Assembly: GCA_947374485.1 (NCBI GenBank) | Contig: CANCCF010000003.1 | Span: forward strand, 1 to 64,000 | Direction: 5' to 3' | Source: Comamonadaceae bacterium | Lineage (GTDB): Bacteria; Pseudomonadota; Gammaproteobacteria; Burkholderiales; Burkholderiaceae_C | Length of the DNA stretch: 64,000 nt | In this document: one piece after another, positions 24,834-34,021 of the stretch | Position numbering within the stretch: the first letter of the stretch is position 1 | Layout: each line of letters begins with the position of its first letter | Made by a program: the position numbers and the translations under genes | The notes under the pieces: generated by a model | Databases searched by the model: none | What the model was told of the DNA's origin: nothing | The model's input: the letters and a program-made list of their open reading frames with translations, nothing else

Positions 24834-25409
24834 ATGACAACTACGAACACGATCCGCACCGGCTTGCTCGCCATTGCAACGGCAACACTGGCGGCTTGCG
24901 GTGGCGGAGGCAGCAGCAGCCCGGCAGCCACCACGACAGGCTTTGACAGCACCGAGTTCCAGGGCACCTGGAAGCGCAATGACGCAACGGCTTCGGGCGA
25001 TCAGGCGCACTGCTTTAATTTCAGTGAATTTGGTGGTGCCTACGGTGGCCTCAACCGGCCTTCGGTCATCACCGCCACCACTATCACGGACACCGTGGAG
25101 GTGTACTCGGACACCACCTGCTCCACCTACCTTGGATTGTTGGAGAGGGACTACTCCGTCACATGGAGTGCCGGTGCGCTGCCGGGCAAGACCAATGTAG
25201 CCCGCATCGTTGTGATCTCAACCGGTTTCTCTATCCAACGCGATGGCGCCGCTGGTTTCTCATTGACCAGCGTGCCGCAGAGCGGCATCTCCTCCAAGGA
25301 ACTCCTGGATGTCGCGGGCACTCTGCTTTTCATCGGAAGCCCTGGTGCTACCAAGGATGCTGACGGCTACCCAACGGCATTGCAGGCCAGCGCCTTGTAC
25401 ACGCGCTGA
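24834..25409 (+). CDS. Predicted lipoprotein between tpsB and tpsA
   Basis: 191 residues with a clear lipobox (IATATLAACGGGG, Cys about 22), a Gly/Ser linker, and a body with two Cys residues (AHCFNF and TTCSTY) that could form a disulfide. A ribosome site (AAAGGGGAA) precedes the ATG. No known domain is recognised. Its position 62 nt after tpsB and 39 nt before tpsA suggests co-transcription and a role in surface display or secretion of TpsA. Confidence 0.7.
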   Translation: MTTTNTIRTGLLAIATATLAACGGGGSSSPAATTTGFDSTEFQGTWKRNDATASGDQAHCFNFSEFGGAYGGLNRPSVITATTITDTVEVYSDTTCSTYLGLLERDYSVTWSAGALPGKTNVARIVVISTGFSIQRDGAAGFSLTSVPQSGISSKELLDVAGTLLFIGSPGATKDADGYPTALQASALYTR

Positions 25410-25448
25410 ACTAGACAAAACCATCAGGAACAGCAAGGAGGACCTCCC

Positions 25449-28400
25449 ATGAACAAGAACCAACACCGCATCGTCTTCAACGCCCGCCGGGGCATGCGCA
25501 TGGCGGTTGCCGAAACCGCTGCATCGCAGGGCAAGTGTGCGAGCGGCGAAGGCGGTCCTGCGTCCATGGGAAGCGGTGCTGCCGATGCGGGTCGTGCCCT
25601 GTTTGCGCTCGCAGCGGGTGCCAGCCTGGTCTTGCTCAGTGGCTTGCTGGCTGCACCGGTGCATGGCCAAATCGTGGCCGACCCCATGGCACCGGGCAGG
25701 CAGCAAGCCACCGTTCTGCAGACTGCCAATGGCCTGCCGCAGGTCAACATCCAGACGCCCAGTGCGGCAGGTGTTTCGCGCAATACCTACCGCCAGTTTG
25801 ATGTGGGCAGCAATGGCGTGATTCTGAACAACAGCCGCACCGATGTGAGCACGCAGCTGGGTGGCTATGTACAGGGCAATCCTTGGTTGGCCACGGGCAG
25901 CGCGCGGGTGATCCTGAACGAGGTGAATTCCTCCAGTGCCAGCCAGCTCAGGGGCTTCATCGAGGTGGCGGGCCAGAGGGCCGAAGTCATCATCGCCAAC
26001 CCGGCGGGCATTGCGGTGAATGGTGGCGGTTTTCTGAATGCCAGCGCTGTGACCTTGACCACGGGCGCACCGGTTATGAACTCCGGCAGTCTGGACCGCT
26101 TCCAGGTGCGCGGCGGCACTGTCACTGTGGATGGTGCAGGCCTGGACACCAGCACGGCGGACTTCACCAACATCCTGGCCCGTGCCGTGCAGGTCAACGC
26201 GGGTATCTGGGCCAAAGACCTCAAGGTGGTCACGGGGGCCAATGACATCAGTGCGGCCAGTTCAGCTGCACCGGTTGTGACGACCACCACAACGGGCGCC
26301 GGTGCAGCGCCCGCCTTTGCACTGGATGTGTCGGCACTGGGTGGCATGTACGCGGGCAAGATCTGGCTGGTGGGCACCGAGGCTGGCCTGGGCGTGCGCA
26401 ATGGCGGCGTCATTGGTGCGTCGGCTGGTGATGTGGTGCTCAACAACAACGGCTGGCTCTCCAGCAGCGGATCGATTTACGCCAGTGCCAACCTGTCGGC
26501 CAGCACCCAGGGTGACATCAGCAACAGTGGCAGCCTGTACGCAGCGGGTGATACCCATGTTCACTCCAACGCCGCCACTCGCAACACCGGTGTCATTGCG
26601 GCCCAGGGTAATACGCGCATCACGACGCAAAGCCTGGACAGCAGTCACACGTCCGTATTGGCCGCTGGTCTGCAAGCCGACGGCAGCCTGAGCCCGACAG
26701 CGGCCAGCAGCCTGGAAGTCACCACCTCTGCTGCGACGGCTGCCCTTGGACAAAACGTGGCCAGCCAGAATCTGGCCATCAATGCCGCCAGCGTGGACCT
26801 GATGCAAAGCACCACGCGCGCGGCCAACATCGCCATCACAGCAGCCAATGGCGACATCAGCACGCGGGGCGCTGCGCTCACCGCACCCGGCACGGTGTCC
26901 ATGCAGGCCCGGGCCGGTACGCTGGACAACAGCCAGGGCGTGATCAGCGCCGGCGCCGCACTGGCCCTGCAGGCGCGTCAGATCAGCAACGCCGCCGGCA
27001 GTGAAATCAGTGGTCAGTCGGTCACTCTGCAGGCCAGTGACACGATAGACAACCGCGGCCTGATCGACAGCGTCAGCACGGAGGGCAGCAGCACCACCCG
27101 CATTGATGCGGCTACGCTCAACAACACGGGCACTGGCCGCATCTATGGCGACACGGTCGCCCTCGGGGTGGGCACCCTCAACAATACGGCAGAGACCCTG
27201 GCCGGCCAAACCCAGGCCGGCACCATTGCTGCCAGAGGCCGCATGGCCATTGGCGCGGGCACCGTCAACAACACGGGTGGCGCACAGATCCTGAGTCTGG
27301 GCGACCTGGCCATCGGCGGCGCACTCGACGCCCAGGCCAATGCCACTGGCAGTGCAGCGCTGATCTCCAACGAAGCCTCCACCATTGAAGCCGCCGGCAA
27401 TATGCAACTGACGGCGGCCAGGCTGCAGAACATCCGGCCCAATGTACAGATCACGCAAGTGGTCACCACCGATGAAACCGTGCAGCTCGGCAGGCCCAGC
27501 TACTGGGGTGGTGTCACCTTTGGTACCCACTACCAGAACATCTACTACAACGGCTATGACAACTACTACCTGAGCCCCAGCGCCATCCTGCGCCAGTTGC
27601 CCGATGTGTACAGCGCAGACGGCTTTCTGTACCACCGGGTGGAGGTAGCGCTTTCGGCCAGCGACTCAGTGTTCGTCCAATCCTGGTCCGCCACGGATGA
27701 CTACCAAAGCTATGCCTATGATCGCAAGGCGGTGGCCACCGGCACCAAAATCCTGTACTACACATCCCGGGACGACAGCGCCAAGAACCCGGACTTCTAT
27801 CCGGAAACCATACCGGCCAATGGCGGCGGCGCAGTGGTCCATGTGGCCTCAGCTGACCCCACCCACTTTGGCCAATGCCAAAGCAACTGCATCCACATCG
27901 TCACGCCGCAGGACTACAACAACCTCAACCAGTTCATGTCCTACGACAACACAGTGGGCAGCTACATCCAATACGGTGAGCGGGCGGGCGACTGGGAGGG
28001 ACGGCGGGTGGCACACCACGTCACCACCACCGACACCCTCAACGCCAATGCGGGCGCGGCAAGCGTCATCCGCTCCGGCGGAGCCATGGTGATTGAGGCC
28101 AGCACGCGGCTGGACAACCAATATTCCGCCATCACCGCAGGTGGCGCCCTGCAGATCAACGGCCAAAGCCATCTGACGGACACCGCAGCGGTGGCTGCCA
28201 GCGTGCCCGCCGTCAACAACGTGGGGCAGTTGCTCTACAACACCGACACCTTCACCAACACCAGCTACGCGCGCACCGGCTATAGCAAGGGCAGTTGGAG
28301 CCGTCCCACGGTCAGCCAGTTGGTAGGAGACGTCAGGGGCACCATCGCCGGCGACCAGAGCGTGAGCATCCAGGGCAATGTCAGCAACCTCAACAGCGGC

Positions 28401-31400
28401 ATAACGCCGGGCAATCTGGCCACTTCGGGGCAGGGCGGCAGCGCTACGACCGGCCTGAGCTTGCCCAACAGCAGCTTGTACAAGACCAATACTGGCCCCG
28501 GCAGCCACTATCTGGTGGAAACCGACCCACGCTTTACCAACTACAAGTCCTGGCTAGGTTCGGACTACATCAGCACCAAAGTCAGCCTGGACCCCACTGT
28601 TACGCAAAAGCGCCTGGGTGACGGCTTCTACGAACAGCAACTGGTGCGTGAGCAGGTGGCCGCGCTCACCGGCAAGCGCTTTCTGGGAAACTACCAAAGT
28701 GACGACCAGCAATACCAGGCGCTGATGGACGCCGGCATTGCCTATGCCCAGCAGTTCAATCTGCGCGAGGGCGTCGCGCTGAGCGCAGAGCAAATGGCGC
28801 TACTCACCAGCCCCATGGTTTGGCTGGTCGAAGAGAGTCTGCAAATGCCAGACGGCAGCACGCAAAAAGTGCTCACCCCAAAGGTATACGCCAGCAAGAA
28901 CGTGAGCCTGCAGGCCAGTGGTGCCTTGATCATGGGCGACAGCGTGGCCATCAACCAGCGTGGCAACGCCACCACGGAGGTGCTGAACCAGGGCGCGATT
29001 CAGGCCAACAAGCGGCTGGACATCAACGCCCTGAACATCGAGAACCAGGGCGGTACTCTGCGCGGCCAGGATCTGGGCCTTCAAGCGGCACAGGACGTGG
29101 TGAACACGGGCGGCAAGGTGCAGGCGCAAAGCAGCCTGAACGTGATCGCCGGGCGCGACATCGTGGCCCAGACCACCACGGCCAGCGCGCAAAGCGGCGG
29201 CCTGGCCATTCAGGACCTGCGCCAGACCACGGTGCAGCAGGTCGCCAGCTTTGAAGCAGGCGGCAGCGGCGCCAACAGCAACCTGAACCTGCAGGCCGGG
29301 CGTGACCTCAGCCTCAACGCCGCCCAAGTCAGCAACGCCGGCACGGGTACCACCCGCATCAGCGCCGATCGGGACGTCAAGCTGGGCAGCGTGACCACCT
29401 CCAGCAGCCTGGACTCGGTGCGGGATGGACAGAACTACACCCGCACCAGCCAGAGCAGTGAAGTGGGAACCAGCATCCAGGGTGCCGGCAATGTGAGCAT
29501 CCATGCCGGGCGCGACCTCACCGCCCGGGCCGTCGAAGTGCACGCCGGCCAGGACACCACCCTGACCGCAGGCAACAACATCCGCCTGCAAGCCGGCCAG
29601 AGCATCCTTACGCTGGACAGCCAGCGCCACTCCAGCGAGTCCGATGGCATCAGCAGCAAGACCAGCGACACCCAGACCCAGGCCAGCAGTGCTGCGGCGC
29701 AGGCCAGCCGCATCAGCGGGCGAAACGTCAGCGTGCAGGCTGACAACGACCTGCTCAGCGTGGGCACAGCGTTCAAGGCCCAGGAAAGCATGGATGTGGG
29801 GGGCGCCAACCACACCCTGCTGTACGCCACCCAGGACAAATCGCAAAGCACCACCACCACCCACAGCAGCAGCGGCGTGGCCGGCATTGGCCTGGAGGAC
29901 AAGACCACGACAGACAGCATGCTGCAAAGCACTTCGATGGGCACCCAGCTCATCGCAACGCAGCGGGTACAGATTGGCGTCGCAGAGCAGGCGGACCTGC
30001 AAGGCGCGCAGGTTGAGGGCCAGACCATCGCCTTCGTCCAAACCAGCCCCCACGGTGCGGGCGAACTGATCCTGGGCGGCAGCACCAACGCCACCCAGAC
30101 CAGCCACACCGAGAAGAATGAAACCGCCGGTGTCTGGCAAGAGCAAAAGGGCAACGGCGCCACAGTCCAGACCCTGAACCAGACCAGTCTGAAGGGCAAC
30201 GTGACGTTTGATGCCGGCCTCAAAATCAGCGCCCAGATTCCCGACAGCAAAGGTGGTCAGCAGCTCAAGACCCAGTTGCAGGCCCTGGCCCAACAAGGCA
30301 ACGGGCTGGACTACCTGAACCAGCTGGCCATCAACCCCAATGTGCAGTGGGACAAGGTGGCCCTGGCCAATGAACACTGGAGCTACGACCAGGCGGGGCT
30401 GACGCCGGCGGGCGCGGCCTTGCTGAGCATTGCGGTGGCGGCCTATACCGGAGGCATGGGTGTGCAGGCCTTGGGTGGCACAGGCAGCACGTTGGGTGGC
30501 GCGGCACTGACCACGACCACTGCCACAGGGGCAATTACGACGACGGCGCTGGGCACGGCCGTCAATGCGGGCTTTGCCAGCCTGGCCTCCCAAGCGGCGG
30601 TGGCCATGGTCAACAACGGCGGCGATATCGGCAAGACCTTGAACCAACTGGGCAGCGAGCAAAGTGTCAAGGGGCTCTTGACCACCATGGTGACGGCGGG
30701 GGGGCTGGATGCTTTGGGCAGTTCCGCCATGTTCAACGGCCAGAGTGGTGCCGCAGCGGCAGGGCCGAACAGCCTGTCGGCTGCGCAAACTGCAGGAACG
30801 TTTGGCGACAAGCTGCTCAAGAACGTCACCAACAACGTGGCCGGGGCAGCTATCGACAGTGCCATCAATGGCAAGCCGTTCGATGAGAAGTCGCTCGCCA
30901 CTGCGTTGACCAGCGCGCTGATTACTTCTGGCATTGCGTACGGTGCAAATGAAATAGGCGCGGCCAAGCTGGACAACTTCATCAGCAATGTGGCGCATGC
31001 CGCATTGGGCTGTGTTGGTGGAGCCGCCATCGCTGGCAAAAGCGGTGGTTGCAGCGCAGGTGCTGCAGGCGCAGTGGTTGGAGAACTGTCCGCCAACTAT
31101 GCACTGAACAGCGGCATGAGTGACACCCAGGCTGCGGCACTGGCTCAAATTCTCTCCGCTACAGCGGGACTCTTGGCAGGGGGCGGAGGCGACAATGTAG
31201 CAGCCGTCAACGTAGCGCATACAACGGGAGCCAATGCGGCCGACAACAATCGCATGTTGCATAAGACTGAAGCGCAGAAGGCGGCGCAACTGGCCACCCA
31301 GAGTGGCGGCAAGCACACGCGAGCACAAATTGAAGATGCCATGCGCAACAGCGGGAATGCACAATTCAACGAAGATATCAACTCCAACACCCAAATCCCC

Positions 31401-32198
31401 AATACGGATACAAGAAAGCCCATGGACCCCGGCGCTCAGTTCCAACTGGGCGGTGATGGCAAGACCTTGGTGCAAGTGCAACCCAATGGTGGAAAGGTTG
31501 ATCCAGCGTTGGCTGCCTACATCTTTGCCAACACGGGCGGGGCTAATTCGCCCTATTCGTGGATGGATGTGCAGACGGGGAAGGTGACGCCGCTTGCAGC
31601 GAGTACCGCTAGCAATACCTTGGGGCCAGGATGGAATTACATGGGCAGCAACTCCGCAGGTGTTGCATCCGGTGTGAGCACCGATAACCGCGCACAATCA
31701 GAAATTGACGCTTCGCTCAAACGGACTACCACTGGAATCGCTACTGCTCCGCTATGGGTGCCCGTGGTTGGTGCGGCGGCTTTTTACGGGACATCCGCCC
31801 TGACAGGTATGGGCATTGCGGCGCAATCGGTTCCAATATCAGGTGGACTTGCTGGGCTTGAGGTGGGGAAAATAGCTACAACGGCGACCGTTGGCGCTGG
31901 ATTTGGATCCGCAATAAACTATCTTATTGATCCTAATTCATCGCCTGCTAGCCTACTGATAAGCGGGGTATCAGGGGCGATTGGTGGTTCGATAAAATTA
32001 AGTGCCAACGCCGCAGCCGGATTGGCAAATCAATGGATACCTACGAATGCTGCAAACTTTACAACCCAAGTTCTTGGGACGAGTATAGGGAAAATTATAA
32101 ATATCTCTACTTCAGATGCTGTCAAAAGAGAAAATTTTCAGTCATGGTGGACCTCTCCAATTTCTTCTTGTGGAATGCCGCCACGCAAACCTTGCTAA
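25449..32198 (+). CDS. Large TpsA/CdiA-type filamentous hemagglutinin with C-terminal toxin
   Basis: 2249 residues. In order: an extended signal peptide (MNKNQHRIVFNARRGMR, then a hydrophobic core ending AAPVHGQ at about 75); a TPS secretion domain (about 80-320, with SRNTYRQFDVGSNGVILNNS and IIANPAGIAVNGGGF); a long beta-helix with FHA and hemagglutinin repeats (about 330-1560); a DUF637-type region (about 1630-1750); a pretoxin region (about 1845-1960) whose VENN-type boundary reads GANAADNN; and a unique 289-residue tail. The tail contains several hydrophobic stretches (TAPLWVPVVGAAAFYGTSAL, LLISGVSGAIGGSI) and is A/T-richer. This is the layout of contact-dependent inhibition effectors; the tail's activity is not identified. 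Confidence 0.88.
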   Translation: MNKNQHRIVFNARRGMRMAVAETAASQGKCASGEGGPASMGSGAADAGRALFALAAGASLVLLSGLLAAPVHGQIVADPMAPGRQQATVLQTANGLPQVNIQTPSAAGVSRNTYRQFDVGSNGVILNNSRTDVSTQLGGYVQGNPWLATGSARVILNEVNSSSASQLRGFIEVAGQRAEVIIANPAGIAVNGGGFLNASAVTLTTGAPVMNSGSLDRFQVRGGTVTVDGAGLDTSTADFTNILARAVQVNAGIWAKDLKVVTGANDISAASSAAPVVTTTTTGAGAAPAFALDVSALGGMYAGKIWLVGTEAGLGVRNGGVIGASAGDVVLNNNGWLSSSGSIYASANLSASTQGDISNSGSLYAAGDTHVHSNAATRNTGVIAAQGNTRITTQSLDSSHTSVLAAGLQADGSLSPTAASSLEVTTSAATAALGQNVASQNLAINAASVDLMQSTTRAANIAITAANGDISTRGAALTAPGTVSMQARAGTLDNSQGVISAGAALALQARQISNAAGSEISGQSVTLQASDTIDNRGLIDSVSTEGSSTTRIDAATLNNTGTGRIYGDTVALGVGTLNNTAETLAGQTQAGTIAARGRMAIGAGTVNNTGGAQILSLGDLAIGGALDAQANATGSAALISNEASTIEAAGNMQLTAARLQNIRPNVQITQVVTTDETVQLGRPSYWGGVTFGTHYQNIYYNGYDNYYLSPSAILRQLPDVYSADGFLYHRVEVALSASDSVFVQSWSATDDYQSYAYDRKAVATGTKILYYTSRDDSAKNPDFYPETIPANGGGAVVHVASADPTHFGQCQSNCIHIVTPQDYNNLNQFMSYDNTVGSYIQYGERAGDWEGRRVAHHVTTTDTLNANAGAASVIRSGGAMVIEASTRLDNQYSAITAGGALQINGQSHLTDTAAVAASVPAVNNVGQLLYNTDTFTNTSYARTGYSKGSWSRPTVSQLVGDVRGTIAGDQSVSIQGNVSNLNSGITPGNLATSGQGGSATTGLSLPNSSLYKTNTGPGSHYLVETDPRFTNYKSWLGSDYISTKVSLDPTVTQKRLGDGFYEQQLVREQVAALTGKRFLGNYQSDDQQYQALMDAGIAYAQQFNLREGVALSAEQMALLTSPMVWLVEESLQMPDGSTQKVLTPKVYASKNVSLQASGALIMGDSVAINQRGNATTEVLNQGAIQANKRLDINALNIENQGGTLRGQDLGLQAAQDVVNTGGKVQAQSSLNVIAGRDIVAQTTTASAQSGGLAIQDLRQTTVQQVASFEAGGSGANSNLNLQAGRDLSLNAAQVSNAGTGTTRISADRDVKLGSVTTSSSLDSVRDGQNYTRTSQSSEVGTSIQGAGNVSIHAGRDLTARAVEVHAGQDTTLTAGNNIRLQAGQSILTLDSQRHSSESDGISSKTSDTQTQASSAAAQASRISGRNVSVQADNDLLSVGTAFKAQESMDVGGANHTLLYATQDKSQSTTTTHSSSGVAGIGLEDKTTTDSMLQSTSMGTQLIATQRVQIGVAEQADLQGAQVEGQTIAFVQTSPHGAGELILGGSTNATQTSHTEKNETAGVWQEQKGNGATVQTLNQTSLKGNVTFDAGLKISAQIPDSKGGQQLKTQLQALAQQGNGLDYLNQLAINPNVQWDKVALANEHWSYDQAGLTPAGAALLSIAVAAYTGGMGVQALGGTGSTLGGAALTTTTATGAITTTALGTAVNAGFASLASQAAVAMVNNGGDIGKTLNQLGSEQSVKGLLTTMVTAGGLDALGSSAMFNGQSGAAAAGPNSLSAAQTAGTFGDKLLKNVTNNVAGAAIDSAINGKPFDEKSLATALTSALITSGIAYGANEIGAAKLDNFISNVAHAALGCVGGAAIAGKSGGCSAGAAGAVVGELSANYALNSGMSDTQAAALAQILSATAGLLAGGGGDNVAAVNVAHTTGANAADNNRMLHKTEAQKAAQLATQSGGKHTRAQIEDAMRNSGNAQFNEDINSNTQIPNTDTRKPMDPGAQFQLGGDGKTLVQVQPNGGKVDPALAAYIFANTGGANSPYSWMDVQTGKVTPLAASTASNTLGPGWNYMGSNSAGVASGVSTDNRAQSEIDASLKRTTTGIATAPLWVPVVGAAAFYGTSALTGMGIAAQSVPISGGLAGLEVGKIATTATVGAGFGSAINYLIDPNSSPASLLISGVSGAIGGSIKLSANAAAGLANQWIPTNAANFTTQVLGTSIGKIINISTSDAVKRENFQSWWTSPISSCGMPPRKPC
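31191..31328 (+). repeat. Pretoxin direct repeat, copy in tpsA
   Basis: 138 bp covering the pretoxin-to-toxin boundary of tpsA (DNVAAVNVAHTTGANAADNN onwards to GGKHTRAQ). A nearly identical 138-bp copy at 32585-32722 lies downstream of the immunity gene. Such repeats allow toxin-cassette exchange by homologous recombination. Confidence 0.85.
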
Positions 32199-32207
32199 GG
32201 AAAATTC

Positions 32208-32495
32208 ATGAAAATTGAAACGGATCATTCCGGAGTCCCATACAACTTCGATGTCATTCCGAACTGGATTCTTCCGGAAATGTATGACAAAAAAAAAGCC
32301 ATGCCATTTCGTGGACTCTGGTTTGTATTGTTGTATGCACTTTCTACTACTATTTTTGGTGGCCTATTGTTTATTCCGCTTGCTCTTTTTTCTGGGAAAT
32401 GGGCTGTGCCGCTGGTCTTGTGGTCGATTTTTGGATTTGGTGGGGGCGCGCTCATAGGGTTTGCTAAATGGTGGGATTTTTCCCGCAAATACTAA
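32208..32495 (+). CDS. Candidate CDI immunity protein with two membrane segments
   Basis: 95 residues starting 9 nt after the tpsA stop, the normal position of a cdiI gene. Two hydrophobic helices (about 35-58 and 65-82; GLWFVLLYALSTTIFGGLLF and PLVLWSIFGFGGGALIGF) predict an inner-membrane protein. The gene is strikingly A/T-rich compared with its surroundings, as is common for horizontally acquired toxin-immunity cassettes. No family is recognised. A membrane-resident immunity protein fits a toxin tail that acts on the inner membrane. Confidence 0.65.
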   Translation: MKIETDHSGVPYNFDVIPNWILPEMYDKKKAMPFRGLWFVLLYALSTTIFGGLLFIPLALFSGKWAVPLVLWSIFGFGGGALIGFAKWWDFSRKY

Positions 32496-32575
32496 AACAT
32501 TTTCCGTTTAGAGAACGAAGAAGACAGTCTGCCATTTCATCAGTTGGCATTGCACAGGCCTTCCCCTCGCCCTTG

Positions 32576-32731
32576 ACCTCAACTGACAATGTAGTAGCGG
32601 TCAACATAGCGCATACAACGGGAGCCAATGCGGCCGACAACAATCGCATGTTGCATAAGACTGAAGCGCAGAAGGCGGCGCAACTGGCCACCCAGAGTGG
32701 AGGCAAGTACACGCGAGCACAAGTCCACTGA
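32576..32731 (+). pseudogene. Displaced pretoxin fragment heading an orphan toxin cassette
   Basis: Encodes DNVVAVNIAHTTGANAADNN to GGKYTRAQVH and then stops. It duplicates tpsA residues about 1915-1960. The following toxin ORF lies in a different frame, so a small indel separated pretoxin and toxin. It cannot be secreted from here, since it has no TPS domain or signal peptide, but can recombine with tpsA. Confidence 0.75.
32585..32722 (+). repeat. Pretoxin direct repeat, orphan copy
   Basis: Partner of 31191-31328; the two differ at only a handful of positions over 138 bp. Recombination between them would delete the present toxin tail and immunity gene and bring in the orphan toxin, subject to correction of the frame. 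Confidence 0.85.
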
Positions 32732-32781
32732 ATACGGCAACTATTGGCACGCCAACGCGACCGGACTCATTCCAAGACACT

Positions 32782-33453
32782 GTGTCTAAGAGTACGGCTG
32801 AGGCGATTGTGTTGGAAGTGGGAAATCAGGCTGTTGGAGCCGTGGTTGGGGCTGCTGTTTCCGGCGGGAAAGCGGTTCTGGGTATTGGCAGCAAAACATC
32901 GGCGTCTGAGTTTGTGGCGCCACTGGGCAACGCAACCAGCCCTTCGGCGGACGGTGTGATTGGCACGCTAGGGGTAAATCGAAATCCACTTGACTTTCCT
33001 GACGGTGTAATGATGGTCAATGCCTTGCAGAGCAAGGGACTGTCCATGGATGAGGCCATTCGCGAAGCCCGTAGCTTTATCAACTCCGGGGCAACCATGC
33101 CGGTTGCAACGCCTCTGGACGTGACCGACAAGCTCGTTAAGGTGGTGCCATCAGGCGGTGCGCCCAGTACTACCACGGGTTACTGGATGAAGGAGAGCCA
33201 GCTTGAAGCGCTCAAGGCTGATCCAGCAAGTCTGGCAAACAAACTTGGCTTGCCACCGGGCATGCAGGTCAACAGCTTTGATGTGTTCCAAATCACCCCG
33301 AAGCAGGGAGCCGTGGTTTATGAGAGCAAAATTGCACCTACAACGGTCAACGGCATCCCCAACACCACGGGCGGTGCTACGCAGAACATAGTGGTTGATC
33401 GTTCGCAGTTCACCTTGCCAATCAAGACGGGCACCATCGTGATCAAAAAATAG
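32782..33453 (+). CDS. Orphan CdiA-type toxin domain
   Basis: 223 codons from an in-frame GTG; the reading frame continues upstream to about 32701, so the true domain boundary is left of this start. The N-terminal part is Gly/Ala-rich (VGNQAVGAVVGAAVSGGKAV), and the compact C-terminal ~90 residues (YWMKESQLEALKADPASLAN ... VVDRSQFTLPIKTGTIVIKK) look like a small folded enzyme domain. Homologous pieces occur at the ends of other hemagglutinins, but I do not recognise a named toxin family. It is followed 9 nt later by a likely immunity gene. Confidence 0.65.
   Translation: MSKSTAEAIVLEVGNQAVGAVVGAAVSGGKAVLGIGSKTSASEFVAPLGNATSPSADGVIGTLGVNRNPLDFPDGVMMVNALQSKGLSMDEAIREARSFINSGATMPVATPLDVTDKLVKVVPSGGAPSTTTGYWMKESQLEALKADPASLANKLGLPPGMQVNSFDVFQITPKQGAVVYESKIAPTTVNGIPNTTGGATQNIVVDRSQFTLPIKTGTIVIKK
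33232..33378 (+). repeat. Orphan-toxin direct repeat, copy 1
   Basis: Encodes LANKLGLPPGMQVNSFDVFQ and on to the GGAT motif of the orphan toxin. A diverged copy lies at 33846-33992 after the immunity gene. Confidence 0.75.
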
Positions 33454-33462
33454 GGAGGCATT

Positions 33463-33831
33463 ATGCGCAAACTGGTGCAGTTGGATGATGATGGCTGGTG
33501 TGTAGAGATTGACCCGATCAAACTCCGTCGTGTTGCGTCGGAATTTAAGGCATGGCTTTTGACCGTTGATCCCTCCCGAGATCAGTTTGGCTTTTTAAAG
33601 CAAGATCTTCCCTTAGTTGAAGCGGCTTTGAATGGATCGATGATGCTGCCTTACAAAGGGTATGAGCCACACACGCGCGAGTTGGGAGAAGGGTGGCTGC
33701 CACGCGAGTACACCCGAATCTCAGCGCCGTTTTACAACACGATTCGAGGGGCACACCGAAGTATCGAAACGGTACAAAAAGACGGAAAGCGCTATGCGTG
33801 GGCGGAGTTTGAGGATGTGCATGACGCATAG
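33463..33831 (+). CDS. Candidate immunity protein for the orphan toxin
   Basis: 122-residue soluble, mildly acidic protein with no signal peptide or membrane segment. GGAGG is placed before the ATG, 9 nt after the toxin stop, typical of toxin-immunity pairs. No named immunity family recognised. Its intact frame despite decay all around suggests selection to keep immunity against siblings carrying this toxin. Confidence 0.6.
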   Translation: MRKLVQLDDDGWCVEIDPIKLRRVASEFKAWLLTVDPSRDQFGFLKQDLPLVEAALNGSMMLPYKGYEPHTRELGEGWLPREYTRISAPFYNTIRGAHRSIETVQKDGKRYAWAEFEDVHDA

Positions 33832-33845
33832 GGCTCCATCGAAGC

Positions 33846-33992
33846 ATGGCCAACAAACTCGGCTTGCCACCGGGCATGCATGTCAGCAGCTTTGATGTGT
33901 ACCAAATCGCGCCCAAGCAAGGTGCGGTGGTATATGAAAGCACGATTGCGCCAACCACCGTCGATGGCATTGCAAACAGCCTCGGCGGGGCC
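33846..33992 (+). pseudogene. Decayed second toxin fragment
   Basis: Encodes ANKLGLPPGMHVSSFDVYQI through APTTVDGIANSLGGAK, homologous to residues of the orphan toxin at 33232-33378 but lacking both the domain start and the final strand. It is abruptly replaced after about 33992 by unrelated sequence leading into the DUF637 fragment, marking a recombination junction. Confidence 0.7.
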
Positions 33993-34021
33993 AAGTGTTG
34001 CCGCCGACCGAAAATTAGCAG

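Noticed and set aside
28800..31697. A 965-codon open frame antisense to tpsA
   Set aside because: It mirrors the repetitive high-GC tpsA codons, has no domain, and no ribosome site; antisense frames of this size are common in high-GC genes.
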